From Prevotella sp. (GTDB taxonomy: Bacteria > Bacteroidota > Bacteroidia > Bacteroidales > Bacteroidaceae): DNA of 64,000 nucleotides. The notes beneath the pieces were generated by a model. It did not search any database. It was not told the DNA's origin and worked only from the letters and a program-made list of their open reading frames with translations. Below, piece by piece: positions 52,043 to 61,499 of the stretch. The stretch is taken from contig JAFUTI010000016.1 of the NCBI GenBank assembly GCA_017471465.1, positions 1 to 64,000 of the forward strand. The letters are read 5' to 3'. The number at the start of each line of letters is the position of its first letter. Within the stretch, counting starts at the first letter, position 1. The translations under genes were made by a program, and so were the position numbers.

Positions 52043-52212
52043 CACGCGAAAGGATGCCGCTATGCTTTACCTCGAAAAGTCAGATAATCACAAAACGGCG
52101 AAAAAAATATGCGCATACACGTGCGAAAATATACGGCTTTGCCATTCGGTGAAGCTGCTCATGTTTTTGTTATCATTCAAAATAAGTATAATCTATTAAA
52201 AACTAAAAGCTT

Positions 52213-55200
52213 ATGAAGCAAAAAGTATTTTATCTTTTCGCCCTGCTGCTGATGGCAGCGACGAGCGCCTGGGCGCAAGGCAGTGCGGTGACGCTGGCCG
52301 GTGGTACAGACGATGCCGCCAACTGGACCATCACCCCTGGTGCCGATGTGGCGGCGGGCAGCCAGGTGGCCGTCAGCTATGGCGGCAGCCTGAAGGTGAG
52401 CAGCCTCACGGCTGTGGAGACCTATATAGACAACGTGCTTAGCAACGGCTCGTTCGACAGCGGTACGAGCGACTGGTTTGGCTGGGGCGGCGACTCGCAG
52501 CGCGAATGGGACCAGACCGGCGGCACTGGCGGCAGTGGAGCCCTGAAGATTTCCGTTCTGACAGGCTACGCCAACATCTATGAATTAACGGATGGCATCG
52601 ATATGGATGCCCTCGAAGTCGGCAAGACCTACGTGTTGCGCTTCAAGGTGCGCAGCAGCGGAACGGGACACGTGCAGAGTTGCGTGCAGCAGCCCAGCGG
52701 CAGCTATCCCGGCATAGGCTATAAAACGACTACGACGGGTACAGGCTGGACAACTGTCGAGAGCCAGATTACCATCCCTGCCGACGGTAACAGCTATACC
52801 CGCCTTTGCATCCAGACGGGCCTTGACGCTAACACCACCTATTGGATAGACGACGTGGAGCTGGGCGAGGTGAAGCAGCGCAGCGTAGCACTGACGGAGG
52901 TAGAGGCCGGCCGACAGTGGACGATGACCATGCCGAAGAACAGCGTGTCGCTGCAGGTGGACTACAAGCCGACGTACAAGGTGTCGTTCGTCGCGGGCAC
53001 TAACTTCAAAGCCGGCGAGTGGACGCTCACTGACGCCAATGGCAATGCTCTGCCCACCGGAGGTCTGGCCTCCCCCGGCGACCAGGTGACCATCGTCAAC
53101 AACGGCCACCGCACAGTGAACAGCCTCACGGCAGTGGAGAAATATATAGACAACGTGCTCGGCAACGGCTCGTTCGACAGCGGTACGGACGGCTGGTTTG
53201 GCTGGGGCGGCGATTCGCAGCGCGAATGGGACCAGACCGGCGGCACTGGCGGCAGCGGAGCCCTGAAGATTTCCGTTCTGACAGGCTACACCAACATCTA
53301 TGATTTAACGGATGGCACCGACTTCGCAGCCCTCGGAGCCGGCAAGACCTACACATTGCGCTTCAGGGTGCGCAGCAGCGGCACGGGCCACGTGCAGAGC
53401 TGTGTGCAGCAGCCCAGCGGCAGTTATCCTGGCACGGGCTACAAAACGACAACGACGGGTACTGGCTGGACGACTGTCGAGTCACAGTTTACCATCCCTG
53501 CCGACGGTAACAGCTACACCCGCCTGTGCCTGCAGACGGGACAGGACGCTGGCGTCACCTACTGGATTGACGACGTGGAGCTGGGTGAGCTGAAGGAGCG
53601 TGCCGTCACGCTGACAGAGGTGGAGGCCGGCCGGCGGTGGACGTTCACCATGCCCGCCAACGCCGTGGAGCTACAGGCTAACTGCGAACGATACTACGTG
53701 ACCGCTATGAACGGCACCGAGGATGCCGACAGTTGGACGACAGGAGCAACAAGAGTTGGCCAGCCCGTGACCGTCACCTACAACGGCACAAGGAAGGTGA
53801 AGAGCGTCAAGGCCAAGGTGAACCTGCTGGCCATCCCGCTGACGATGGAGGCTTTGACCGCAGGCACCATTGAGCTGAGAGCAGGCTATGGCCTTCCTAT
53901 AGGTATTAAGTATGCGGTGAACGGTGGCAACAAGAAACTTGTCACTAACGGCACAACCATCTCCGGCCTGCAGCAGGGCGACAAGGTGGCGTTCTATGCT
54001 AACGGCGTCTGCACACAGTCTTATTATGATTACGATTTCAGTATTGACGACGGCACGGCCGAGGTAAAGGTCTATGGCAACATCATGAGTCTGTTGGACG
54101 AGGAGAACTATGCCACTGCCAACAATATAAAGGTAAATGACACTTTCAGAGGACTTTTCCGGAATAATACCAAGATAAAGGATGCCAGTGGCCTGCTGTT
54201 GCCGGCACAAACGCTGACAGAAAGTTGTTACGCATACATGTTTGAATGTTGTACGTCATTGGTCTCAGGTCCGGTGCTGCCAGCTCAGACGTTGACTGAA
54301 ATGTGTTATATGGCCATGTTCAGCGACTGTTCGAGCCTGACTTCCTTGACGTGTTTAGCCACAAATATAAGTGCTTCGGGCTGCACCAATAATTGGACCT
54401 CTGCTGTGCCTGCCACAGGCACATTCACCAAGGCCGCAGGCATGACCGGATGGGAGACGGGGGACAGAGGTATCCCCAGCGGCTGGACTGTTAAGGAGGC
54501 AGAGCCAGGGTCGCTACCTGTCACCGCCATAGACGTTGCCATCACTCCCGTCGTGGGCACTGCCAACCAGTGGACGCTGACCATGCCCGAGAACAATGTG
54601 GAGTTAGAAGTGGAATACTATACCGAGTCAAAGGCCGCCGTGAAGCTGGCTGCCAGCGACGAGGGCGGAACGGCCACGCTGACAGACGCCACGTTTAAGC
54701 CGCTGACACAGGAAGACAAGGTGACGTCGGGCGACCGCTTCGTGCTGAACGTCAACCGGGAGGACGGCTACGACTTCAACGTGTCGCTCAGCACGGGCAA
54801 CCTGAACATCAGCGAATTCAGCGAAGAGGAATACCAGAGCTATCTTGACTACGCCAAGGCGAACAACATCGCCGTGCCGCTGAACACGGTGCTGGCATGG
54901 GTGACGATGCCCTACGTTGCGAGTGGCGACCTGACAGTGACCGTGGACTTCCAGAAGCTGAAGAACTCCACCGTGCTCTATAAGCCCACGACGGCTGCGG
55001 AAGAGGTGTGGTGCCGCTTCGGCCTGAGCAACGGCACCCGAGAAGCCGTTAAGATGAAGTGCGACGCCGAGGTGGGCAGCGAGAAGGTGTGGTCGGTTAA
55101 GGTGTCGGCAGCCTCCACGCCGACTCAGGTGGCCTTCTTCACCACTGAGGAGGCTGCCAAGTCGAACAGTGCCGTGATGAACGATGCCGTGGTGAGCCAG

Positions 55201-58200
55201 TCGGCTGGCTCATGGACAACGGTGCCCAGTGGCCAGTACATCCTCATTGGCGGCAATGCCAAGACGGTGGTGGCCGCCTTCGTGGGCAATGCCGGTACGA
55301 TGGCTGTCTATAACAGCGAGACGGGCGCGTTTGACGCCTCTTCCGACGCACAGGACGTGAGATACCAGATAGCCGTATGCACCACCGACGCCAACGGCAA
55401 CGTGACCGAACCGGCCACCATCACGGCGGCCCCGGCCCCGGCCACCGCTCCCGAGGGCAAGACGTTTGCCCTGTGGAGCGTGCTGGAGGGTACGGCACCC
55501 AACAAGGTTGAGAAGCTCTACAGCGCCGGACAGACGGGCATCAGCATCAGCGAGAACACCATATTCAGTGCCGTATGGATGCCGCAGGCGCTGACGGCCA
55601 CGCTCAACCTGAACGGCGGCACGGGTGCCGCCACCAGCAGCAATGTGGTCTACGGCCAGCCGCTGGCTATCGCGGCCGACCCGTCGCGCGAGGGCTTTGT
55701 CTTCGATGGCTGGACGGTCAGCCAGTCGGTCACCGAGAGCGGACAGCTCTTCGGCAAGGACTCGCCCTTCGACCTCAGCACGCCCATCACGGCCGACCTG
55801 GGCCTGACGGCGCAGTGGAAGCATGAGCACGACTACACCTGTTTCCAGATCAGCGACTTAGGCGAGGCCATGGCAAAATACCAGAACTACAATCATGCCG
55901 TACACATTGCTGCCTGCGCCTGCAATCACTTAGAGCTGCAGGCCCACACCTTCGACGCCAGCGGCCGCTGCGACTGCGGCTATGAGATGCCTAAGCCCTC
56001 GAAGGTGACGCTGAACGTGAGCTACGGCTATTGGAGTGACTACAACTATACTGAGAAGATACCAGGAATGCCCGAGGAGTTCTGGCAGGGTCAGGAGGTC
56101 TCTGTCGCTGCTCCTGCCACCTTGGGCGGCAGGCAGTTCCTGAAGTGGCAGTTCCAGGGCAAAGACGGCCTATGGCTGGAACTGACGGCCGACGACTACG
56201 TTGCGTTCCTCATCCAGCAGGACATCAACTTGCGCGCCCTCTACGTCAACCCCGTCACCGAGCCGCAGGTGGAGCTGAGTGCCCGCAGTTATCTGGACAA
56301 GGCCGAGGTGGAGGGACAGACCTACAACATGGAGAACGTGCTCTACCAGATGAACTACAAACTGCCCGACGGCTGCACATTCGTGGATGCCGGCATACGC
56401 ATGGGCGACAACGGCGGCATCTCCTACTATGAACTGAAGGAGCGCACTTATACGATGGACGCCGAGTGCAAGGCCATCGGCGTGGGCATCTGTACGGTGA
56501 CGAGCATCCTCAGCGGCGGCATCAATACGTTCGACGCATCGACCTCGGAGAAATACTATGCCGAGCGCGAGAACAGCGTGCTCGACGAGATGAGCGCCAC
56601 GACGCTGGCAGAATACATGATGCAGAGCAAGCCCGTGAACGTGGAGAAATATCCGCCCATCTACTGGGGAACCAATGTACCGACCAAGGCCATGAGCGGC
56701 TCGATATGCACGATGCCACCGCTGCGCTTCATCCAGAAGAACAACGGAAAACACTGGATCTATGGCATCGGCTACCTGAAATACAAGGACGCGCAGGGCA
56801 ACGTCAAGACCATCTGCACCGACGCGCTGCCCACGACCCGTGACAACATTCCTGACTACACCGTGACGAAGACCGGCACCGCCACAGCAGGCGCACGACA
56901 GGCTGCAGCCGCCCGCCGCGCTGCTACTCGCCCCCTCATGCGTGCTCCGCAGAACAATTCCGACGGCTTCGACATGAGCCTCGTCTTCGCCTCCGAGACA
57001 CGGCTGACGGTCTATGTGGACGGCAAGTGGTCGGCCGCGCTCTCCGACAGCTACGGCTTCGGCGACAAGGCCGTCGTCACTGCTCCCGCTGTGGATGACA
57101 AGACATTCGCTTACTGGGAGGCCGAGGGCCAGCCCATCAGCACCGCTGCCACGCTGACGCTGACTATGAACGCCAACACCACGCTGCGCGCCGTCTATGA
57201 CGGCAGCACACCGCAGAACGTCGGCGTAGGTGTCACGTCCATCACGCGTACCAGCGACGGCAGCCGTATTTCACTGCAGGCCATGGCCGACGCGCAGGCC
57301 ACGGCGGCAGGCATCGTCTATAGCACCACCGCCACGGGCGACGCACTGACGATTGGTGGCGACGACGTGACCCAGGTGGCAGCCGAGACCATTACCGATG
57401 CCACCACGCAGATGCCCGCCAGCGTGCTCGACGAGAACCACTGCTGGATGCTGCAGATTACACCGCAGGACGCTGCTGCTGTCTATCACGTGCGTGCCTA
57501 CGCTACCATCGGCGGCAACACCGTCTATAGCAATGTCCATGACGTGACGCTCGCCGACCTCCAAGGCGGCATACAGCGCATCTGCAACCTGGAGGGCTTC
57601 AAGCCCGGCATCACCGATGCTATGGCAGAGGTACAGGGCAGCATACTGACTCTGAATGAGGCCACGGACAACGCCGCCACGCTGGCTGAATGGAACGGTC
57701 GCGAGGCCAACGTGACGCTGACGCGCACGCTGCAGACCGGTGGCTACAACACGTTCGCCGTGCCGTTCAGCATGGCCATCCCCAGCGGATGGACAGTGAA
57801 GGAACTGAGCAGCGCATCGTTCAGCGAGGGCGTATTGACGCTGAACTTCGGCAATGCCGCCAGTATCGTGGCCGGCAAGCCGTATCTGGTGAAGGTGAGC
57901 GCAACCACCAACCTCTCTTCAGCAGCCTTCACGGGTGTGACCGTCAGCAAGGATGCCGTGCCCTTTACCTCTACCGACGTAGACTTCATCCCCACATTGG
58001 GCGCAACGACCGTTACGGGCGACGCGAAGAGCATCCTCTTCCTCGGAGCCGAGAACAAGCTGTACCATCCCAATGCCGAGAACTCATCGATGAAGGGCTT
58101 CCGCGCCTACTTCCAGCTGAAGGGTGAGGCTGCCCAGGCCCGCGCCTTCAACATTGATCTCGGCGACGGCGAGGCCACGGGCATCATTTCGGTCAGCGGT

Positions 58201-58320
58201 TCAGAGTCAATGGTTAACGATTCTGACGGCTGCTACGACCTGCAGGGTCGCCGCATCAAAGGTAAGTCCACTCGGAAGGGCATCTACGTGAGCAATGGTA
58301 AAAAGACTGTCATCAAATAA
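52213..58320 (+). CDS. Giant surface protein with twin CBM-like repeats and C-terminal tail
   Basis: A 2035-residue protein with signal peptide MKQKVFYLFALLLMAATSAW. Two nearly identical CenC/CBM4-like domains lie at about 63-236 and 303-476 (NGSFDSGTSDWFGWGGDSQR, then YWIDDVELGE), 240 residues apart. Residues about 640-740 show BspA/DUF285-like repeats (LPAQTLTESCYAYMFECCTS). Residues about 1135-1200 hold a Listeria-Bacteroides repeat (LNLNGGTGAATSSNVVYGQP, then FDGWTVSQ). More beta-sandwich domains follow, and the protein ends CYDLQGRRIKGKSTRKG, then GIYVSNGKKTVIK. It is probably a surface adhesin or glycan-binding protein; no catalytic motif was recognised. It has a long leader and a following small peptide gene. 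Confidence 0.85.
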   Translation: MKQKVFYLFALLLMAATSAWAQGSAVTLAGGTDDAANWTITPGADVAAGSQVAVSYGGSLKVSSLTAVETYIDNVLSNGSFDSGTSDWFGWGGDSQREWDQTGGTGGSGALKISVLTGYANIYELTDGIDMDALEVGKTYVLRFKVRSSGTGHVQSCVQQPSGSYPGIGYKTTTTGTGWTTVESQITIPADGNSYTRLCIQTGLDANTTYWIDDVELGEVKQRSVALTEVEAGRQWTMTMPKNSVSLQVDYKPTYKVSFVAGTNFKAGEWTLTDANGNALPTGGLASPGDQVTIVNNGHRTVNSLTAVEKYIDNVLGNGSFDSGTDGWFGWGGDSQREWDQTGGTGGSGALKISVLTGYTNIYDLTDGTDFAALGAGKTYTLRFRVRSSGTGHVQSCVQQPSGSYPGTGYKTTTTGTGWTTVESQFTIPADGNSYTRLCLQTGQDAGVTYWIDDVELGELKERAVTLTEVEAGRRWTFTMPANAVELQANCERYYVTAMNGTEDADSWTTGATRVGQPVTVTYNGTRKVKSVKAKVNLLAIPLTMEALTAGTIELRAGYGLPIGIKYAVNGGNKKLVTNGTTISGLQQGDKVAFYANGVCTQSYYDYDFSIDDGTAEVKVYGNIMSLLDEENYATANNIKVNDTFRGLFRNNTKIKDASGLLLPAQTLTESCYAYMFECCTSLVSGPVLPAQTLTEMCYMAMFSDCSSLTSLTCLATNISASGCTNNWTSAVPATGTFTKAAGMTGWETGDRGIPSGWTVKEAEPGSLPVTAIDVAITPVVGTANQWTLTMPENNVELEVEYYTESKAAVKLAASDEGGTATLTDATFKPLTQEDKVTSGDRFVLNVNREDGYDFNVSLSTGNLNISEFSEEEYQSYLDYAKANNIAVPLNTVLAWVTMPYVASGDLTVTVDFQKLKNSTVLYKPTTAAEEVWCRFGLSNGTREAVKMKCDAEVGSEKVWSVKVSAASTPTQVAFFTTEEAAKSNSAVMNDAVVSQSAGSWTTVPSGQYILIGGNAKTVVAAFVGNAGTMAVYNSETGAFDASSDAQDVRYQIAVCTTDANGNVTEPATITAAPAPATAPEGKTFALWSVLEGTAPNKVEKLYSAGQTGISISENTIFSAVWMPQALTATLNLNGGTGAATSSNVVYGQPLAIAADPSREGFVFDGWTVSQSVTESGQLFGKDSPFDLSTPITADLGLTAQWKHEHDYTCFQISDLGEAMAKYQNYNHAVHIAACACNHLELQAHTFDASGRCDCGYEMPKPSKVTLNVSYGYWSDYNYTEKIPGMPEEFWQGQEVSVAAPATLGGRQFLKWQFQGKDGLWLELTADDYVAFLIQQDINLRALYVNPVTEPQVELSARSYLDKAEVEGQTYNMENVLYQMNYKLPDGCTFVDAGIRMGDNGGISYYELKERTYTMDAECKAIGVGICTVTSILSGGINTFDASTSEKYYAERENSVLDEMSATTLAEYMMQSKPVNVEKYPPIYWGTNVPTKAMSGSICTMPPLRFIQKNNGKHWIYGIGYLKYKDAQGNVKTICTDALPTTRDNIPDYTVTKTGTATAGARQAAAARRAATRPLMRAPQNNSDGFDMSLVFASETRLTVYVDGKWSAALSDSYGFGDKAVVTAPAVDDKTFAYWEAEGQPISTAATLTLTMNANTTLRAVYDGSTPQNVGVGVTSITRTSDGSRISLQAMADAQATAAGIVYSTTATGDALTIGGDDVTQVAAETITDATTQMPASVLDENHCWMLQITPQDAAAVYHVRAYATIGGNTVYSNVHDVTLADLQGGIQRICNLEGFKPGITDAMAEVQGSILTLNEATDNAATLAEWNGREANVTLTRTLQTGGYNTFAVPFSMAIPSGWTVKELSSASFSEGVLTLNFGNAASIVAGKPYLVKVSATTNLSSAAFTGVTVSKDAVPFTSTDVDFIPTLGATTVTGDAKSILFLGAENKLYHPNAENSSMKGFRAYFQLKGEAAQARAFNIDLGDGEATGIISVSGSESMVNDSDGCYDLQGRRIKGKSTRKGIYVSNGKKTVIK
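52398..52920 (+). repeat. Internal long repeat, copy 1
   Basis: About 520 bp, matching 53118-53640 at an offset of 720 bp (240 codons) with scattered substitutions. It encodes the first CBM4-like domain. Confidence 0.85.
53118..53640 (+). repeat. Internal long repeat, copy 2
   Basis: Second copy of the repeat at 52398-52920, encoding the second CBM4-like domain; long identical runs suggest recent duplication or gene conversion. Confidence 0.85.
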
Positions 58321-58338
58321 AGAATGGAGGATACGACA

Positions 58339-58548
58339 ATGATTAAGAAAGTAACCGATTTTGATCGCTTGCAGAAGCAAGCATACGTGAAGCCGGCGAT
58401 CCAGGTCGTCGTGACCGATATGAAACAGCAGATGCTGGCTGGCTCAATAACCAGCGTAGCCAGCACAGGCCTTGATGCCGAGGAAGAACTCATTCTGCAG
58501 GGCGATGGCGAGCCAACAACAGGCAACCCATGGAACTTCGCTTGGTAA
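58339..58548 (+). CDS. Small peptide following the surface protein
   Basis: The start at 58339 is chosen because GGAGG stands 9 bases before it (58326-58330); the earlier ATG at 58324 lacks this. It encodes 69 residues with no signal peptide. The pattern is YVKPAIQVVVTDMKQQMLAG, then an acidic region and the end GNPWNFAW. I recognise the shape KP-x-VVV-x-QQ-x-LAGS from numerous short hypothetical proteins of Prevotella that follow large secreted proteins; this is memory, not a search. The function is unknown. A leader-like half up to LAGS and a variable acidic half would fit a modified peptide precursor, but no modification enzyme is adjacent. A perfect terminator follows. Confidence 0.7.
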   Translation: MIKKVTDFDRLQKQAYVKPAIQVVVTDMKQQMLAGSITSVASTGLDAEEELILQGDGEPTTGNPWNFAW

Positions 58549-58580
58549 GCATATAACTGAACTTTTCAACCCTTTTTATG

Positions 58581-58626
58581 AACAACGAATTAAAACGAAT
58601 GAAACGATCCGTTTTAATTCGTTGTT
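58581..58626 (+). terminator. Intrinsic terminator after the small peptide gene
   Basis: Perfect 17-bp arms 58581-58597 and 58610-58626 around a 12-base loop, with Ts at the 3' side. Confidence 0.85.
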
Positions 58627-58724
58627 TTTAGAAAATATAAAGGGTGGGAAACTTAAATTACACTCATTTAATAATGAACAAAGATTTTAAGATTTAAAAG
58701 ATTTTGAGCTATCCATAGATAAGG

Positions 58725-58762
58725 AGGCCGTGACGTTTTTCTGTAAGGCCGTGACGTTTTTC
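58725..58762. repeat. 17-bp direct repeat, two copies
   Basis: AGGCCGTGACGTTTTTC occurs at 58725-58741 and 58746-58762 (period 21). The surrounding stretch 58627-58863 contains no gene I can support. Confidence 0.7.
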
Positions 58763-58863
58763 CGGTTCAGGTGTCAGTGCAGGTGAGGGCATTGGTGCGA
58801 CCTACTCGAATCTGTTTGCCGCTGATCATCAAGCAGTTAAGTGCCAGGTGCGCCGGGTGTGGG

Positions 58864-58995
58864 TCACTTGTCTGTAACACAAATAGAGGCTACAGCCGTC
58901 GCACACAGTAGGTGAAGCGCGCCGTATGCCTTGACGAGACTGAAGGGGTTGTAGATATCGGTCAGCAGCGGAACGAACAGGAGCGGACATATCAT
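58864..58995 (-). CDS. Possible small membrane ORF or gene remnant, 43 residues
   Basis: ATG at 58995, stop at 58864-58866. The product is hydrophobic: MICPLLFVPLLTDIYNPFSL followed by a second apolar half. The first half resembles the first membrane helix of O-antigen-ligase-like proteins (apolar stretch, then YNPFSLVK), so it may be the beginning of a decayed gene. It starts 5 bases after the GH95 stop. No ribosome-binding site was convincing. It could equally be noise. Confidence 0.25.
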   Translation of the reverse strand: MICPLLFVPLLTDIYNPFSLVKAYGALHLLCATAVASICVTDK

Positions 58996-59000
58996 GCATA

Positions 59001-61499
59001 TCATTTCACGGTAACAGTCTGGCCAGCCTCCATCTGGAGCGTCTGACTCTTGTTATTATATAATAAGGTGACGCTGCCAGCATGCTTGGCTCTGACTTCG
59101 GCAGACTGCACACGACCGTCTTTCCACTCGAAGCTGACTTCATAGCCACCGCGGGCACAGAGACCGCTGACCCGCCCTTCGCTCCACTCCTGCGGCAGGG
59201 CAGGCAGCAGTTCGATGAAGCCGGCATGCGACTGCATCAGCATCTCGCAGACGCCCGCCGTCCCGCCGAAGTTGCCGTCGATCTGGAAAGGCGGATGGGC
59301 ATCCATCAGATTGGGATAGGTGCCGCCGCTGCGTCGCCGGTCGGAGCCACGGTACTTGTCGGGCGAGACGTAGGTAAGCAGCTTCTTGTAAATATGATAA
59401 GCCTGCGGGGCATTGTGCAGCCGTGCCCACAGATTGATGCGCCAGCCGGTAGACCAGCCCGTGGTCTGGTCGCCCTTCAGCTCCAGCGTGCGCTGACAGG
59501 CTTTAAGAAAGTCTTCCTTGCTGAGCTGGTTGGGTACGGCCAAGACGGCGTTGTCGGGCAGGTGTTGCAGCTTCAGGTAGTGCTGTCCGGGATAGAGCCC
59601 TATGAGGTGACTCTGGTGGCGATGTTTGGGGTCGTAGTCGGCCCAGTCGTAGTACCACTCGTTGAGGTCGCCCTCCTTGCCAACGGTGTAGGGGCGGAGC
59701 TTGACAATATGCATCATCAGGTTCACGCGGTAGGCCGTCAGCGCACCGACAGCCTGGCGCAGCATCCTAGTCTGGACACTGTCTGCCATCGCTTCCTGCA
59801 CCACGGCGTTCATCAGGTCGATGGCTTCCGTTGTTGCCTGGCGGGTGTTCTCCAGCAGTTCGCGGATAATGGCGAGGTCGGCTGTGCCGCCGTAGCAGGT
59901 CATGCCGTGGTAGCCGCTGTCGGTGACATACTCATTCTCCGGCGACGTGCTGGGGGCAGTAATAAGTTCTTTCTTGTCGTGAGGATTCTGGATGAGCCAC
60001 TCCATACAGAAGTCGGCAGCCCCCTGCATCAGCGGCAGGGCGGTGCTGAACAGATAGGCGGCATCGCGGGTGAAGAGGTAACGCTCCCAGAGCGTGTTGA
60101 CAAGCCAGGCGCCACCAAGATTCCAGTTGGCCCACTCGGGCTTCTCGCGCTTCTCGCCCACGGGGTTGGTCATGGCCCAGATGTCGCTGTTGTGACTGGC
60201 GCACCATCCATGGCCGACGCCGTAGTAATTACGGGCAGTGTGCTGACCATTGGCGGCCAGCGCCTTGACAAAGCCGTCGAGCGGCTCGGCCATCTCTGCG
60301 AGGTTGGCAACAAAGGCGGGCCAGTAGTTCTCCTGCAGGTTGATGTTCATCGTATAGTTGCCGCGCCACGGCGACCACAGGTGGGGAGTCCAGAGCCCCT
60401 GCAGGTTGGCAGGGACGCCAGGGGTGCGGCTACTGCTGATGAGCAGGTAGCGGCCGTATTGGAAATAGAGGGTTTCCAGATAGCGGTCATCCTGAGAGTC
60501 GCGGAGCAGGCGGTCGGTGGGAATATCCTGCCTGGCGTCGCGGTCCGACAGCGGGCCCAGCCGCAGCTTCACACGGTCGTACAGGGCTTTGTAGTCGGCA
60601 AGATGACGGGCGAGGAATTCCCCGTAACGATAGTCCTGGGTGTGACGGATGTCGTCGATGGCATTGTCGAGATAGGGGGCTCCCTCGCTGACGGGATGTT
60701 TGTCGAAGCCGTTGAAGCTGGTTTCATTGACAAGGTAGATGACAGCTTCACGGGCATTGATAATAGTCAGCGAAGAGTCGGCAGACGAGACCTCACCGTC
60801 GGTCTCTACCCTGGCAATCGTAGCGAAATGGATGCTCTGCTGCGGGTCGCCCATCGCGTGGCCGGTCATCATGAGCTGTGGTTTCCCGGAGTTGCCGGTC
60901 GGCTTTACCTCATGAGGCACCTGTGCCGTCAGCGTGATACGCACGTTGACGTCGCCAGCCAGACGGACAGCGATGAGCTTGTCGGGATGGGAGGCGAAAT
61001 ACTGGCGGGTAACGGTTCTCCCGTTACGCACATAGCCGTCGCTGACAACGGCGCTGTCGAGCGACAGCTGGCGCCGGTATCCCTCCGTCGCTCCACGATT
61101 GAGGTCGACGATCTGCAGGGTGCCCAGAGGCTGGTAGTACTGCGAGTTAGGCCCCTGCACACGCAGCTGGAGCGAGTCGGCAGCACAGTAGTCTTCGCGG
61201 AACAGTGCCTCGCGAATCCTGGGAATCCACTGGTGGGCATCCTTGTCAAGGTCCTTGTCAACGGGCTTGCCCGTCCACAGGGTGATGTCGTTCAGGTGGA
61301 TGGTACAGGTGTCGGTGCCTCCATAGACCAGTGCACCCAACTTCCCGTTGCCTATGGGAAGCGACTCTTCAAAATAGCGGGAGGGCAGGTCGTACCACAG
61401 CAACATTGGCCGCTGCTGCCGTGCTGTTGCTGGGAGCATGGCCGGCAGGAAAATAAAAAAGGAGAACCACCGTGATTCTCCTTTCAGTTTGTCAAGCAT
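59001..61499 (-). CDS. Secreted GH95 alpha-L-fucosidase-like enzyme
   Basis: The start at 61499 (MLDKLKGESRW) gives 832 residues; the start codon overlaps the gyrB stop. N-terminal beta-sandwich (about 30-260) with YFEESLPIGNGKLGALVYGG and IHLNDITLWTGKP; (alpha/alpha)6 barrel (about 320-720) with NLQENYWPAFVANLAEM, WANWNLGGAWLVNTLWERYL, the acid Glu in TAPSTSPENEYVT, GWSTGWRINLWARLHN and PFQIDGNFGGTAGVCEMLMQ. GH95 enzymes hydrolyse alpha-1,2-fucose (some act on alpha-L-galactose). The signal peptide is short: basic n-region, WFSFFIFLPAML core, PATA end. It is encoded by the bases that form the gyrB terminator. No promoter of its own was found. Confidence 0.88.
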   Translation of the reverse strand: MLDKLKGESRWFSFFIFLPAMLPATARQQRPMLLWYDLPSRYFEESLPIGNGKLGALVYGGTDTCTIHLNDITLWTGKPVDKDLDKDAHQWIPRIREALFREDYCAADSLQLRVQGPNSQYYQPLGTLQIVDLNRGATEGYRRQLSLDSAVVSDGYVRNGRTVTRQYFASHPDKLIAVRLAGDVNVRITLTAQVPHEVKPTGNSGKPQLMMTGHAMGDPQQSIHFATIARVETDGEVSSADSSLTIINAREAVIYLVNETSFNGFDKHPVSEGAPYLDNAIDDIRHTQDYRYGEFLARHLADYKALYDRVKLRLGPLSDRDARQDIPTDRLLRDSQDDRYLETLYFQYGRYLLISSSRTPGVPANLQGLWTPHLWSPWRGNYTMNINLQENYWPAFVANLAEMAEPLDGFVKALAANGQHTARNYYGVGHGWCASHNSDIWAMTNPVGEKREKPEWANWNLGGAWLVNTLWERYLFTRDAAYLFSTALPLMQGAADFCMEWLIQNPHDKKELITAPSTSPENEYVTDSGYHGMTCYGGTADLAIIRELLENTRQATTEAIDLMNAVVQEAMADSVQTRMLRQAVGALTAYRVNLMMHIVKLRPYTVGKEGDLNEWYYDWADYDPKHRHQSHLIGLYPGQHYLKLQHLPDNAVLAVPNQLSKEDFLKACQRTLELKGDQTTGWSTGWRINLWARLHNAPQAYHIYKKLLTYVSPDKYRGSDRRRSGGTYPNLMDAHPPFQIDGNFGGTAGVCEMLMQSHAGFIELLPALPQEWSEGRVSGLCARGGYEVSFEWKDGRVQSAEVRAKHAGSVTLLYNNKSQTLQMEAGQTVTVK
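61449..61484 (-). terminator. Intrinsic terminator of gyrB inside the GH95 coding sequence
   Basis: On the minus strand AAAGGAGAA (61476-61484) and TTCTCCTTT (61458-61466) pair around a 9-base loop, followed by a T-rich run to 61449. It starts 7 bases after the gyrB stop and encodes KGESRWFSFFIF of the GH95 signal peptide. Confidence 0.8.

Noticed and set aside
52054-52152. 32-codon ORF in the leader of the surface protein gene
   Set aside because: No ribosome-binding site at a usable distance, basic low-information product, and a competing ORF overlaps in another frame.
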